Counted from the stretch's first letter, positions 35,527-46,065 are shown. The stretch: 64,000 nt of DNA from Clostridia bacterium (GCA_035628995.1 DASPIR010000028.1:1-64000), one strand, 5' to 3'. The notes: generated by a model from the sequence alone, not told the origin. Numbers and translations are program-made.

Positions 35527-35985
35527 TTATGCATCCTGTGACACCTCTTTAACTGCCGCTACAATTTTGGTATAGCCTGTACATCTACACAAATTTCCAG
35601 ATATGGCGACCCTTATTTCTTCCTCTGTAGGGTGAGGGTTTTTCATCAAAAGTGCTTTACTGGACATAAGCATACCCGGAGTACAATACCCGCATTGAAC
35701 AGCACCATTGCTTATAAATGCCTTTTGAAGCCTGTCAAGCTCCCCGTCCTTTTCCAGCCCTTCTACAGTGATAATTTCCTTTCCGCCTATCTGTCCAATC
35801 ATTATCAAGCAGGAGTTGACTGCCAGACCATCCATTATCACAGTACATGCTCCGCACTCGCCTTCTCCGCAGCCTTCCTTCGTACCCGTCAGGCCAATAT
35901 CCTCCCTCAGTACATCCAAGAGCCGTCTTTCCGGCTCAACCTCCAGCGAATACTTATTACCATTTACTATCATTTCAACCCGCAT
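35527..35985 (-). CDS. xanthine dehydrogenase-family [2Fe-2S] subunit
   Basis: 152 residues with both cluster motifs: CGEGECGACTV for the plant-ferredoxin-type cluster, and CGYCTPGM plus CRCTGYTKI for the second cluster. GGAGG precedes the ATG. It is the first gene of the molybdenum hydroxylase operon; the promoter must lie in the 118-base gap up to the chemoreceptor gene, but no clear one was seen. Confidence 0.92.
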   Translation of the reverse strand: MRVEMIVNGNKYSLEVEPERRLLDVLREDIGLTGTKEGCGEGECGACTVIMDGLAVNSCLIMIGQIGGKEIITVEGLEKDGELDRLQKAFISNGAVQCGYCTPGMLMSSKALLMKNPHPTEEEIRVAISGNLCRCTGYTKIVAAVKEVSQDA

Positions 35986-36011
35986 GGATAAACCTCCGTA
36001 TCAATTTCTAC

Positions 36012-36045
36012 AATAAAATATGCTGATTCTTATAAATCAGCATAT
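36012..36045 (-). terminator. intrinsic terminator after the chemoreceptor gene
   Basis: Minus-strand ATATGCTGATT / AATCAGCATAT with a 6-base loop, followed by TTTTATTG. Confidence 0.65.
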
Positions 36046-36103
36046 CATAAAATCGTCAAGAAAAAGTCTAATATGTATTAACTATATCCCATTCCTCAAC
36101 TGC

Positions 36104-38077
36104 TTATTTTATAATTGAATCTGCCAGCTCGGAAGCTGCCTGGGCACGTGACATGCCTGTATGCACTTTGCATATGGCTGTATTTAACACCTGAATATCC
36201 AACTTGAAGTCCTTAAACAGCTTATAAAGCTCTGGATTTTCTTCCTTAAGACCTTTACGGACAATGGTTGCAGTATATTCCTCCGGTCCCATGGTCTCCT
36301 TGGGATCCTGCAGGAATTTAAGCTCATAGAAACCAAATTTCCAGTGTGGCTGCCACCCTGTTACTGCCACCCATTCCTTGTTTTTGTAGCGTTTATCCAG
36401 TGCTTCCAGCATGGTATTCTCAGTGCCGAAGTCCGGCTCAAAACCTGCCAGACCGTACTCATTAATGGTATTGATAAGCTGCATCCCGGTAGCCAGCTTT
36501 CTTTCAGGTGAGTATATCCTGCCTCCGAACTCACGGACATACTTATTCATATCCGCTATCCTATCTATGCTGACATATCTTGGTACAATAATCCCGCTTT
36601 TGCAGCCATGCATATTGGGTCCCAAGTATTCAAAATCCTTCTGGTATTTTTCCATGAAAGCCTTACCGGACAAGGGTAGCCATGGACCTAAAGTACCATC
36701 TATGCTTCCGTCTGCAACTGCTTTGTACAATGCCCCCGAGGGTACGGGAATACCTTCCACAACCAGCCCCAGCTTCCTTCTCACCAACTCCTTGAACACT
36801 TCAACCTGCATTATGGCGTCCTCATATTCTCTGTGGGCTACTTTAATATATTTGAACTGTTTCATCTGTTCTGATATTTTGACTGTTTTTGAGCTAAACT
36901 CTGCGACTCTCTCATTAATCATAGCTATTGAGAACACCTGCTCCTGTACGCTGGCTGACACTTCCTCAGCCCCGGCTGCTGTTTGCTCGGTTGCTGCAGA
37001 AATATCCTCCATAACGCCACTGATATTCTTACTGAAGGTTGTCAGCTGATTTGTCTTTCCGCTAATACTCTCAACCTGGTCAGTAATGGCCTCAATAGAC
37101 GAATGAATATTCCCGAAGGCTTTTTCTGTGTGTTCAATAGCAACCCGCTGCCCCATTATGGTTTCGCTTCCACTCTGGACGGTCTCAACTATGGATGAAA
37201 CCTCATTTACTATTTTGTCAATAAGTCCTTTAATCTCCAGAGTAGAGTTCTTGGTGTTGTCTGCCAGCTTTCTGATTTCACCAGCCACAACAGCAAATCC
37301 CTTACCCGCCTCTCCTGCCCTGGCGGCCTCTATTGCGGCATTCAGCGCAAGCAGATTGGTCTCCTCCGATACCTGAGAGATAGTTCCGATAATATTCTTT
37401 ATTTCCATGGTACTTTGGTTAAGACCTGAGACGGCATGTTGAATGTCATTAAATTTCTCTGTTGTATCTAACACTACCCTCTTCTGCTCCTTCAGAACCT
37501 CATTACCTTCTGTAACTGTTTGAACCGAGTTCTGCATGCCTTTTCTAATGGTTAAAGCATCCTTATCAATGGATTGTATAAAATCTCCAGTACGTATAAT
37601 TTCCATGGCCGCATCCTGAACCATCTCCGCTATATGAGTATTACCCTGTGCTACGTCATTGACCGCTGCAGCTACATGTTTTGCAGACTCTTCTATTGCT
37701 TTTGTATCCTCGTACAGAAGATCCCCAGAGCTTTCAACCGTTTTGGCTGCCGCCATTACATCCACAGAAATTGCTTTCAGGCTGTTCATAATCTCTAATA
37801 TTTTTCCATCTTCAGAAGAAGCACTTTGCTTATTATTCTGAATAACGTTGAAATTGTAACTGCTCAGCTCATCCAAAAGCCCATCATCCTTTTTACCGCG
37901 GCTTTCCTTCATGAACATGATAACAGCTATGCAGCAGAGGACCTGAATCCCTAAAAAGGAGACTTCACTTACAGTCCCCGCCAACTTTGCCAACGCTAAA
38001 TAATGGACCAGGTTCAATGCTACTATGACAAAACATAGTAAAAGAACTCGATGCAAACGGTGACTTTTTTCTCTCAT
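36104..38077 (-). CDS. methyl-accepting chemoreceptor fused to a glycine betaine-binding (OpuAC-like) domain
   Basis: 657 residues. Two membrane segments (about 11-30 and 40-56), a signalling coiled coil (about 85-400) with the conserved tip from [20 protein letters not shown] (from about 237), then a substrate-binding domain (about 410-657) of OpuAC/ProX type with [22 protein letters not shown] and TGWQPHWKF. Two membrane segments put both ends on one side; the signalling part must be cytoplasmic, so the betaine-binding part should also be. AAGGAGG precedes the ATG. Divergent from a BCCT transporter gene, so it may report imported betaine. Confidence 0.85.
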   Translation of the reverse strand: MREKSHRLHRVLLLCFVIVALNLVHYLALAKLAGTVSEVSFLGIQVLCCIAVIMFMKESRGKKDDGLLDELSSYNFNVIQNNKQSASSEDGKILEIMNSLKAISVDVMAAAKTVESSGDLLYEDTKAIEESAKHVAAAVNDVAQGNTHIAEMVQDAAMEIIRTGDFIQSIDKDALTIRKGMQNSVQTVTEGNEVLKEQKRVVLDTTEKFNDIQHAVSGLNQSTMEIKNIIGTISQVSEETNLLALNAAIEAARAGEAGKGFAVVAGEIRKLADNTKNSTLEIKGLIDKIVNEVSSIVETVQSGSETIMGQRVAIEHTEKAFGNIHSSIEAITDQVESISGKTNQLTTFSKNISGVMEDISAATEQTAAGAEEVSASVQEQVFSIAMINERVAEFSSKTVKISEQMKQFKYIKVAHREYEDAIMQVEVFKELVRRKLGLVVEGIPVPSGALYKAVADGSIDGTLGPWLPLSGKAFMEKYQKDFEYLGPNMHGCKSGIIVPRYVSIDRIADMNKYVREFGGRIYSPERKLATGMQLINTINEYGLAGFEPDFGTENTMLEALDKRYKNKEWVAVTGWQPHWKFGFYELKFLQDPKETMGPEEYTATIVRKGLKEENPELYKLFKDFKLDIQVLNTAICKVHTGMSRAQAASELADSIIK

Positions 38078-38419
38078 TGTATACCTCCTTAAAGTTGTAC
38101 TATAATCACTGGTTTATCCATAATTTTATACATTTGGTGTAATTATACTATCAAAACGTCAACAAATAATCTAAAAATACTACATAATATTACATGTGTA
38201 TTTTAAAAATATGTATGTCATCTGAATAAACATAATATTGAGAATATATAGAAAGTTTATTTTTTTAGACCTTTTATTGACGTTTCTATTATAATATAAT
38301 CATGAAAACCATTTATTAGGTGGGGCAGGATTGGTAATACAATCAAATATATCTAGGGAGGTGGGGATTTAAAGGCATCTCTTGCTATGAGTAAAAAATA
38401 GAAACAAGGAGGTATATTA
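38078..38419. other. divergent promoter region between chemoreceptor and BCCT genes
   Basis: 342 bases, AT-rich. TATAAT-type boxes occur near 38290-38300 on the plus strand after a TTTTATTGACG stretch, but spacing to a -35 is not ideal. GGGAGGTGGGG near 38355 has no useful start codon after it. No ORF or RNA structure was recognised. Confidence 0.4.
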
Positions 38420-40039
38420 ATGAAATCAAAAATCAGACCGATAGTTTTTTGGCCATCTTTCATTATTCTTATTGCGGCTGTGATCTTTAGTTTAGTAAAT
38501 CTTGAAACATTTTCCTCCACTCTTTCAAAGGTTACCGTGTGGTCAATGGGTTTCTTTGGAGCAGGTTATGAATTGCTTACTGTCATAATGATGTTTGTGT
38601 GCATAGCAGTCTTTCTAATGCCCTTTGGCAGAGTCCGAATAGGCGGTGGTCAGGCTCAGGCACCTTATGGACTATTTTCTTATTTTACTATGTGTCTTGC
38701 AATGACAGTAGCAACAGGTATCCTTTTCTGGGGCGCATTAGAGCCTATATTCCATGTGACACAGCCTCCGGCATCATACGGAATTACCCCTGGATCACCT
38801 GAGTCAGCTGTCTTCGCTATGTCCACCATATTCCTTCACTGGACATTTACGCCCTATGCCATATATGGCGTACCGACAGTATTATTCGCATTCGTATATT
38901 ACAACATGAAAAAGTCATTTACAGTATCCTCCATGCTATCCCCTATATTGGGCGATAAAACAGAAGGCAGAATAGGTCAGATAGTAGACTCCATCATAGT
39001 TCTTGCAATGGTATGTGGTGTTGCCACAACCCTTGGCGTTGGAACAATGATGATTACCGGTGGTCTCAGAACTGTATTCGGCATTCCGAGCAATATTTGG
39101 ATTTGGCTTTGTGTATGCGGCGGCATCGTGCTTGCTTTTGTAATTTCAGCAATAGCAGGCATTTCAGATGGTCTGAAGCACTTGGCAAAGTTTAATTTCT
39201 TCATATTCCTTTTCCTGTTGGGCTGGGTCATCGTATTCGGTTCCGCTCTCTACTGCATCAACCTTGGACTGGAAGGCTTCGGAGACTTCTTAGGCAATTT
39301 CTTCCAGAAAAACTTCTTCACAGGCGCAGCAGCAGGCGATCAATGGCCTGTATGGTGGACTATATGGTATTATGCAATATGGATGGCATGGGCGCCTGTC
39401 AGCGCAGTATTCCTTGGCCGTATCTCCTACGGCTACAAGGTCAGAACTGTTATCGGCATCAATGTTTTCGTATCTGCACTCTTCAGTGTAATTTGGTTCA
39501 CTTTCTTCAGCGGTACTGCAATCCATATGGAAATAGTACAGCAGTTAGGTCTTGGACAAGTGCTGGCGACTCAAGGAAATGAAATGGTAACCTATGCATT
39601 CTTCGGAGGCTTGCCATTAGGGAAGCTTATAAGCGGTGTATTCGTTATTACAGCTTTTATAACCTTTGTTGCCGGTGCAGATGCAATGTGCGCAACACTG
39701 GCTGGTCTAAGCACCTATGGTATTTCTCCTGATAATCCGGAATCCTCACGTTCTTTGAAGATTATATGGGGTGTTGTACTTGGTGCCGTTGCCTGGATTA
39801 CCATGAGCTTTGCAGGTCTTGACGGACTTAAGGCACTCTCCAATTTGGGCGGTATTCCTACCTTGCTCTTACTGGTACCTGTAACCTGGGCATTAATAAA
39901 GGTAGCAGCAAACCCATTCAAGTATGATACTTTCAAGGAAGACTATGATGTTTACGGACAGCCTAAGAGGGAGATTGTAAATCCTCTTGCTGAGGCTGCT
40001 GCTTCAACAAGTGCTGAAGCAGCAAGCACAAACAACTAA
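38420..40039 (+). CDS. BCCT-family betaine/carnitine/choline transporter
   Basis: 539 residues, about twelve membrane segments, AAGGAGG before the ATG. The aromatic signature region reads WPVWWTIWYYAIWMAWAPVS, and the glycine-rich GVATTLGVGTM stretch lies earlier in the protein. BCCT carriers bring in glycine betaine and related quaternary amines, coupled to Na+ or H+ or by exchange. The adjacent betaine-binding chemoreceptor supports betaine as cargo. Use could be osmoprotection or methyl/nitrogen catabolism; no demethylase (mttB-like) gene is in the window. Confidence 0.93.
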   Translation: MKSKIRPIVFWPSFIILIAAVIFSLVNLETFSSTLSKVTVWSMGFFGAGYELLTVIMMFVCIAVFLMPFGRVRIGGGQAQAPYGLFSYFTMCLAMTVATGILFWGALEPIFHVTQPPASYGITPGSPESAVFAMSTIFLHWTFTPYAIYGVPTVLFAFVYYNMKKSFTVSSMLSPILGDKTEGRIGQIVDSIIVLAMVCGVATTLGVGTMMITGGLRTVFGIPSNIWIWLCVCGGIVLAFVISAIAGISDGLKHLAKFNFFIFLFLLGWVIVFGSALYCINLGLEGFGDFLGNFFQKNFFTGAAAGDQWPVWWTIWYYAIWMAWAPVSAVFLGRISYGYKVRTVIGINVFVSALFSVIWFTFFSGTAIHMEIVQQLGLGQVLATQGNEMVTYAFFGGLPLGKLISGVFVITAFITFVAGADAMCATLAGLSTYGISPDNPESSRSLKIIWGVVLGAVAWITMSFAGLDGLKALSNLGGIPTLLLLVPVTWALIKVAANPFKYDTFKEDYDVYGQPKREIVNPLAEAAASTSAEAASTNN

Positions 40040-40048
40040 GAAATGTTT

Positions 40049-40090
40049 AAATCCCTTGGCATTCAAAATGCCAAGGGATTTTTATTTTAT
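40049..40090. terminator. bidirectional intrinsic terminator
   Basis: AAATCCCTTGGCATT, short loop, AATGCCAAGGGATTT with T-rich and A-rich flanks, between the converging BCCT and SARP-like genes. Confidence 0.88.
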
Positions 40091-40098
40091 GTTTATTA

Positions 40099-43000
40099 TT
40101 ATGCATTTCTCAGATTCAACATGATGTCGGACTCATAACAGTTCTTTGCCTTCTTCATCAGCCTAAGGCCTGTATCGCAGTACTCCTCTGCGGATTTATC
40201 CAGTATATCAGAAAGAATCTGTCTCATTTCAGTGTCATATTCCATAAGCCTACTGATTTCTCCCTGGGACCTAAACAGCAAAGCCTTCTCATAAGGGCTT
40301 TTTACCAGGTCGGCATAAACCTGTGCACTCTTCAGGCAATTCTTGGCCTCATCAAAGCTGCGCTCCTTAACTAATAGCATCGCCATGTAACCATATGCAG
40401 TGGAACGCTCCCACAAGGTATTCAGCTTATTATATCCTTCTATGGCCTGTGCCAGATAAACTTTTGCCTTTTTGTAATCCTTCATGTCGTAAGCAGTTTG
40501 CCCCGCATAGGTACTGATTACCGGCAGCCCCTGCTCAAAGCCTTTTTCCTTGCATATTGCGATTGCCTTGTCATAATAGGGTATAGCACTGGAGAATTCT
40601 TTTCTTCTTCGTCTGCATTCACCAATAAAGTTATAAGCAGCAGCAATATTCAGAAGATAACTCTCCTTCTCCTCCAGCTGCTCAAACATCACTATAGAAT
40701 GCTTCAGGATTTCCTCACCTTCAGCAAACCGCCCATCCATTACCCTATGCATGCCCTTAAGCCGTGTGAGTATTGCCAGTTCTCCCTGCAGCTGACACCG
40801 CTCCGCAGCCTTGATTGCTTCTTCAATGTGGTTTTCCATCAGCTTCACATTGCAGGTATTGATGGCAAAATATATCATTTGACGGTAGCCCTTTAGGGCA
40901 AAGCTGCATTCTCCCAGAACCAAAGCCCTGTCCGTCATCCTTCGGATGGCCGCCAGGCCTTTCCGGTACTGCCCAGACCAGACATATCCTCTGCCAATCA
41001 TGTGTATGTATGCCAGTTCCAATCTATCCAGCTCCCTGCTGTTTCCTTCCTCATTCCTTATCTCCGCTATCATATTCTGAACCTGAAGCAGTTCCTTCTG
41101 CCTTTGTTCCTCACTCATTTCCATGAATGTCATCTTGGGAATGTTCTCCTCTGAAAATACGGGGAATATTTCCTGGCTCAGGCATAGATAGTATTCGAGG
41201 TTCTTGATGGTATAATTCAGTGCAGGAAGCCTTTTGCCGGCACTTTTGTAATGGTGTATAAGCCTTGAATAAAGGATGCAGTCTCTCCTGTCACCTTTGA
41301 GATTTTCCTCCAGAAGCCTTGCTATCCTCGAATGAAGGATTTTCCTTTTCGAATTTGAAAGCTGGGAATACACAAATTCTCTAAGCTTCTGGTGGGTAAA
41401 TGCAAAACCAACGTTGTTGATTTCCCCTATCTCCTTGATGAGATTCTTTTCCTCAAGCCCACTTATTATATCCAGCAGCTCCAGTTCACTTTTCCCACTG
41501 ACTTCCAAGAGCTCCTCCAAGGTAACCATATCAAAAAACAATGAAGTAATGTTAAGTATTTTCATACCTTCTTCAGATACGCTTAGGAATCTGCTCTGTA
41601 TAATGTCCTGCATCTTAGGCGAAATGGAATAAAACTTTTCATTATGCTTTAAATTGTTTAGAAACTCTACTATAAAGAATGTGTTTCCTTCAGTTTCTCT
41701 ATATATCGAATTCCCCATCTCGCTGTTAATGTTGAGCTTTGGCATCATTCCACTGGCGAATTCCATTGTCTCTTCCCTATTGAAACGTTTTAGTTCAATT
41801 GACTGAATCAAGCCATACACTTTAGGGTCCACTAAAAGCTTTTCAATTTTGCCCCCATGGCCTGTCCTGGCAGAAATAATAAAAGACATTGTTTGGTTCT
41901 TATTATCCATAATTATTTCATTTATCAGAGAGAAGCTCATTGTGTCAGCCCATTGAAGATCTTCAAATACAAGCACTATCTTCTTTTTCTTAGCGACATG
42001 CTTGAAAATATCTATGATGGCTTTTTCTGCCACTTGATATTTCAGTATGTCTATCTGTTCAATGGGGTTTTGCTCTACATAATCATCCTTTACCGCAAAG
42101 GCTGGGAATATATGACTGACAACTCTCTGCAGCAGTACAGGAATTTCGATATTTTCCGCTTCAATCACCTTGGAAAGCTGGTATAATATATCGCTCCACG
42201 GTTTCAGCAAGTAATTCTCCTCAGCCTGGTAGCAGTTGGTTTTCATTACTATGAGCTTTTCATCCTCCATAGCCTTTAGATGTCTGTTGATCAATGCAGT
42301 TTTACCAAGTCCGGCCTCGCCAAGTATCACAATTGATTTTCCCTTTTTCTCGCTTATAAATCTATAATAATTCTCGCCTAGAAGCTCTAGCTCCTCTTGT
42401 CGTCCGTAAAAGAACTCCTCTGCTTCATTCCTTGAAGATGTCTGTCTTGTAGCCTTTTCCTTCAAAATCTCTCCAAGAAGCTCAGTAGTTCTTTGATCAG
42501 GAGTGATTGAAAGCTCGCTTCTTAATAGCTTTAAAAGGTTGTTGAACACATCTATGCTCTTGTCATAGAGCCCCATTTTCCTGTAAACATTCATCAGAAT
42601 CCTATAAGCTTTTTCGTTGAATTCGTCTATTTTGATAAGATTCTTGCAGAAGAACTCCACTTCTCCAAGTTTTTTCTCTTTTATACACTTTTGTATCTGC
42701 TTATGGAGTTTGTTAACGTATGCGTCACTATATTGATCCCTTGCAGAAAATATCCATTTGTCAAAGCTGTCCGCATCCTTTACTAAAAATCCTTCCAGAT
42801 ATTCGCCCGTATAAGCCTCTATGCTCCCACAGTCCTCCCCTGCTAAAAACACTTCAACATCCGTTATAAATTCATATTCGGGGTTCAACATGATTATTGC
42901 ACGTTTGGGGGAGACCAGTACATTATCTCCAAAGGTTTTGTTCACAACATACATTGCATTTCTGAGACTCTTCTTGGCTATCTCTTCTTCTACCGATCCC

Positions 43001-43152
43001 CATAGCATTTCCACAATGGTATCTCTGAAGCATTGTTTCTTGACCATGAGATAATAAAAGAGCGCCTCCGCCTTTTTATATGGGAATATTATCTTTTCTC
43101 CGTTTTTCAGTACTTCGGGTGTTCCAAAAAGCTTGCAGGTAACAGTATTCAT
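40099..43152 (-). CDS. SARP/MalT-like transcriptional activator with BTAD, AAA ATPase and TPR repeats
   Basis: About 1017 residues. The N-terminal 95 residues form an OmpR-like winged helix (KLFGTPEVLKNGEKI), then a bacterial transcriptional activation domain with TPR-like helices to about 245. An ATPase domain follows (Walker A GEAGLGKTA; Walker B LVFEDLQWAD), and the C-terminal 450 residues are TPR-like. This is the layout of large SARP/AfsR/MalT-type signal-transducing regulators. The start at 43152 follows GGGGGT; upstream ATGs at 43176 and 43167 lack a good site. Signal and targets unknown; the BCCT gene downstream converges with it. Confidence 0.85.
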   Translation of the reverse strand: MNTVTCKLFGTPEVLKNGEKIIFPYKKAEALFYYLMVKKQCFRDTIVEMLWGSVEEEIAKKSLRNAMYVVNKTFGDNVLVSPKRAIIMLNPEYEFITDVEVFLAGEDCGSIEAYTGEYLEGFLVKDADSFDKWIFSARDQYSDAYVNKLHKQIQKCIKEKKLGEVEFFCKNLIKIDEFNEKAYRILMNVYRKMGLYDKSIDVFNNLLKLLRSELSITPDQRTTELLGEILKEKATRQTSSRNEAEEFFYGRQEELELLGENYYRFISEKKGKSIVILGEAGLGKTALINRHLKAMEDEKLIVMKTNCYQAEENYLLKPWSDILYQLSKVIEAENIEIPVLLQRVVSHIFPAFAVKDDYVEQNPIEQIDILKYQVAEKAIIDIFKHVAKKKKIVLVFEDLQWADTMSFSLINEIIMDNKNQTMSFIISARTGHGGKIEKLLVDPKVYGLIQSIELKRFNREETMEFASGMMPKLNINSEMGNSIYRETEGNTFFIVEFLNNLKHNEKFYSISPKMQDIIQSRFLSVSEEGMKILNITSLFFDMVTLEELLEVSGKSELELLDIISGLEEKNLIKEIGEINNVGFAFTHQKLREFVYSQLSNSKRKILHSRIARLLEENLKGDRRDCILYSRLIHHYKSAGKRLPALNYTIKNLEYYLCLSQEIFPVFSEENIPKMTFMEMSEEQRQKELLQVQNMIAEIRNEEGNSRELDRLELAYIHMIGRGYVWSGQYRKGLAAIRRMTDRALVLGECSFALKGYRQMIYFAINTCNVKLMENHIEEAIKAAERCQLQGELAILTRLKGMHRVMDGRFAEGEEILKHSIVMFEQLEEKESYLLNIAAAYNFIGECRRRRKEFSSAIPYYDKAIAICKEKGFEQGLPVISTYAGQTAYDMKDYKKAKVYLAQAIEGYNKLNTLWERSTAYGYMAMLLVKERSFDEAKNCLKSAQVYADLVKSPYEKALLFRSQGEISRLMEYDTEMRQILSDILDKSAEEYCDTGLRLMKKAKNCYESDIMLNLRNA

Positions 43153-43298
43153 AAACTTTACCCCCATTATATTCATACTCTAATTATATAAAAGGCCTCT
43201 ATTGAAACATTTTAATGATTAAGGAAGCCTTTTATGAAATGTATTTAACGGAAAGTGTTACACTAAGGAAATTTATTCTTTCCTATACATTATAACCT

Positions 43299-43347
43299 AA
43301 AAAAAGACAATAGATAGTCAAAATTTAACTATCTATTGACGTTTTTT
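43299..43347 (-). terminator. intrinsic terminator after the aminotransferase gene
   Basis: Minus-strand GTCAATAGATAGT / ACTATCTATTGTC with a 9-base loop, followed by seven T. Confidence 0.88.
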
Positions 43348-43350
43348 AGT

Positions 43351-44511
43351 TTATATGAATATTCCCATACTTCCGATTCTATTAAAAGCGTCTCTTAATA
43401 TATCAACATTTACAGTACATGCAATGCGTATGTATCCCTCTCCACTTTTTCCAAAGGCGTTTCCCGGAACCACCAGTACATGAGCTTCTTCCAGAATTCT
43501 TCTGCTTACCTCAGCAGATGTCAACCCTGTCCTTTTGATATTGACAAAGAGATAAAAGCTGCCTTGCGGTGAAAGCACTGATATTCCAGCTATCTTATCA
43601 ATATGCTCGCAGGCATAAAATACTCGCTTTTTATACTCAGCTACTAGAGCGGGCTGTATTTTCTCCCTCTGCCTCAGAGCATGGATTGCAGCCCTTTGAG
43701 ATATGGAGGGTGCAGAAAAGCATACTCCCTCGTTAATATCCCTGATACAGCTTATCAGATAGTCAGGGGCTAATATATAGCCTATCCTCCACCCTGTCAT
43801 GGCGTAGTCCTTCGAAAAGCTTCCTACTGTGATTGTTCTCTCCTTCATTCCTGCTATTGTTGTTATAGGATAAAATTGCTCAATAAAGCTAAATGCACCA
43901 TATACATCATCCGAAATGATTAGTAGGTCATTTGCGATCGCTATTTCCGCAAGAGCTTCAAGGGTTTTCCTGCTGTAGTACGCCCCTGTGGGATTATTGG
44001 GCGAATTTATTATAATAGCTTTTGTACGGTTAGTAATTAAAGCCTCTAATCTTTCATTATTAATCTGAAAGCCCTCTTCTTCAAAGGTTTCTAAAGTAAC
44101 CATCCTGCCCCCCGCAAGCTGTATCTGGTGTGCATAAGGTGTAAAATACGGCTCCGGTACGATAACCTCATCTCCATCATCCAATATAGCTTCAAGTGCG
44201 AGGTACATTCCATGACATGCGCCCACTACCGCCATAACCTCACTCATGCCTACCTGATATCCATAAGAATTCTTATAGTAATTGCTGATCTCTTCCCGCA
44301 ACTCCGGGTCGCCTAAAGAATCAGTATATCTGGTATGACCCTTCGATGCATCCTTGAAAGCCTCAGTGATAATTCTGGAGTCCGTTGTCAGATCAGGGTC
44401 CCCCAGGCTAAGATTGATGATATCATCATATCTGTAGGCAAGCTCAACCACTTCAGCCATAGGTGTTGAAAAGTTATTCCAATATCGCTTTGAAAGGAAC
44501 TTATGCTTCAT
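43351..44511 (-). CDS. class I/II PLP-dependent aminotransferase
   Basis: 386 residues. Substrate and cofactor segments: NSPNNPTGAYYS, SDDVYGAF, GSFSKDYAMTGWRIGY (PLP lysine in SFSKD) and the C-terminal arginine segment GYIRIAC. Typical of broad aspartate/aromatic/branched-chain aminotransferases of the I-gamma group. AAGGTG precedes the ATG. Within an operon with an amino-acid ABC importer and a LarA-type racemase, it may turn a 2-oxo acid into an amino acid or the reverse. Confidence 0.9.
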   Translation of the reverse strand: MKHKFLSKRYWNNFSTPMAEVVELAYRYDDIINLSLGDPDLTTDSRIITEAFKDASKGHTRYTDSLGDPELREEISNYYKNSYGYQVGMSEVMAVVGACHGMYLALEAILDDGDEVIVPEPYFTPYAHQIQLAGGRMVTLETFEEEGFQINNERLEALITNRTKAIIINSPNNPTGAYYSRKTLEALAEIAIANDLLIISDDVYGAFSFIEQFYPITTIAGMKERTITVGSFSKDYAMTGWRIGYILAPDYLISCIRDINEGVCFSAPSISQRAAIHALRQREKIQPALVAEYKKRVFYACEHIDKIAGISVLSPQGSFYLFVNIKRTGLTSAEVSRRILEEAHVLVVPGNAFGKSGEGYIRIACTVNVDILRDAFNRIGSMGIFI

Positions 44512-44540
44512 AGCCTCACCTTCTTTTATAAATTATTAAT

Positions 44541-44581
44541 GTGCCTCTTAACAGTAAGAATTTCTAATCCTGTAGAGGCAC
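44541..44581 (-). other. hairpin in the aminotransferase leader
   Basis: GTGCCTCT (44541-44548) pairs with AGAGGCAC (44574-44581), loop 25 bases. It lies between the ABC ATPase terminator and the aminotransferase start. No U-tract; function unknown. Confidence 0.4.
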
Positions 44582-44599
44582 AACATCAAGGAGGTGCAT

Positions 44600-44640
44600 T
44601 TTTAACACTTGAATAGCTGGATAAATGTTGTGTTAAAAAG
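44600..44640 (-). terminator. intrinsic terminator after the ABC ATPase gene
   Basis: TTTTTAACAC and GTGTTAAAAA flank a 21-base loop directly after the ATPase stop codon. The stem carries its own T-run. The long loop makes it moderate. Confidence 0.55.
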
Positions 44641-44642
44641 CA

Positions 44643-45368
44643 CTAGCTCAATACTTTTCCCAGGAAATCCTTTGTCCTTGAGTGCTTCGGATTGTTGAAC
44701 ACCTCATCCGGACTTCCTTCCTCCACAATTTTTCCTTCATCCATAAACAGCACCCTGCTGCCTACTTCCTTGGCAAAGCCCATTTCATGAGTAACCACAA
44801 CCATTGTCATACCCTCTGAAGCCAGCTTCTTCATGACATCCAGCACCTCCCCCACCATTTCAGGGTCCAGAGCGGAGGTGGGCTCATCAAAAAGCATCAC
44901 ATCCGGCGACATGGCTAATGCTCTTGCTATTGCTATTCTTTGCTTCTGCCCTCCAGAAAGCTGATTGGGATATGCATGGGTCTTATCTTCCAGCCCTATT
45001 CTCTTCAGCAAGCCATTAGCAATTTCTCCTGCTTTTTCCTTAGACAGTTTTTTGACTTTCATTGGAGCCAGGGTAATGTTCTCCATGACAGTCATATGAG
45101 GAAACAGATTGAACTGCTGAAATACCATTCCCATTTTTTCCCTCAGCTTGTTAACATCATTATGCTTGCCCGTTGTAGAAGTGCCTTCAAATATTATATG
45201 TCCACTTGTAGGTTGCTCAAGTAGGTTGAGACACCTTAGGAAGGTGCTTTTCCCAGACCCGCTGGGGCCAATTACGACAACAACCTCACCTTGCTCTATT
45301 TTGGTATTAATGCCCTTTAATACTTGCAAGCTGCTAAATTCCTTTTTTAGATTAAATGCTTGAATCAC
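44643..45368 (-). CDS. polar amino acid ABC transporter ATPase (GlnQ-like)
   Basis: 241 residues, GTG start after GGAGGCTGAGG, overlapping the permease gene by 17 bases. Walker [10 protein letters not shown], signature [15 protein letters not shown] and Walker [15 protein letters not shown] are intact; [13 protein letters not shown] is the GlnQ/ArtP-type switch region. Confidence 0.93.
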   Translation of the reverse strand: MIQAFNLKKEFSSLQVLKGINTKIEQGEVVVVIGPSGSGKSTFLRCLNLLEQPTSGHIIFEGTSTTGKHNDVNKLREKMGMVFQQFNLFPHMTVMENITLAPMKVKKLSKEKAGEIANGLLKRIGLEDKTHAYPNQLSGGQKQRIAIARALAMSPDVMLFDEPTSALDPEMVGEVLDVMKKLASEGMTMVVVTHEMGFAKEVGSRVLFMDEGKIVEEGSPDEVFNNPKHSRTKDFLGKVLS

Positions 45369-46014
45369 CGGTCCTCAGCCTCCTTTCCAGTAAACCCAAC
45401 AGTTTTGACAACGTAAAGGTTATCGTAAAATAAATAGCTGCCGCTACTACAAGCGGTGCAAAGGGCTTATAAGTATTACCCCTCACCGTGTCTGTGTTAT
45501 ACATCAAATCATGTATGCCAATAACGGATACAATTGCCGATTCCTTTATCAATACGATAAATTCATTTCCCAGAGCAGGCAGTATATTTTTGAAGGCCTG
45601 CGGGATTATGATATTGATCATTGCCGTTCTATGAGACATTCCCAGTGAACGTGCCGCTTCCATCTGACCTTTATCAATTGATAGAATTCCTGCCCTGATT
45701 ATTTCTGCTACATATGCAGCACTATTCAGGGAAATCGCTATAATACCTAATGTGATATCGTCAAAATCAATCCCAACAAGCCTGGGAAGCCCATAGTAAA
45801 CTATATATAATTGCACCAGCAGCGGCGTTCCCCTCACTACCTCGATATATGCCGCAGAGAAGCTCTTAAGCAATGGATTCTTTGACAGCTTCATCAAAGC
45901 AAATACCACGCCTAAGAGTGCCCCAAAAGCTACGCCAAAGAAGGATAAAAGCAAAGTTGTTATTGTTCCATCAATGAAGAATCCGTAATATTTCTGTAAA
46001 AATGAAAAGTCCAA
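45352..46014 (-). CDS. polar amino acid ABC transporter permease
   Basis: 220 residues with about five membrane segments (His/Glu/Gln/Arg/opine type, HEQRo). [20 protein letters not shown] and the EAA loop [10 protein letters not shown] are the family signature. The start is a TTG preceded by GGAGGTG. It forms a homodimer channel with the neighbouring ATPase. An inverted-repeat element separates it from the binding-protein gene. Confidence 0.92.
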   Translation of the reverse strand: MDFSFLQKYYGFFIDGTITTLLLSFFGVAFGALLGVVFALMKLSKNPLLKSFSAAYIEVVRGTPLLVQLYIVYYGLPRLVGIDFDDITLGIIAISLNSAAYVAEIIRAGILSIDKGQMEAARSLGMSHRTAMINIIIPQAFKNILPALGNEFIVLIKESAIVSVIGIHDLMYNTDTVRGNTYKPFAPLVVAAAIYFTITFTLSKLLGLLERRLRTGDSSI

Positions 46015-46065
46015 TCCTTACACCTCCAGCATATGGACATTAGTACGTACATCTAATAGATGCGT

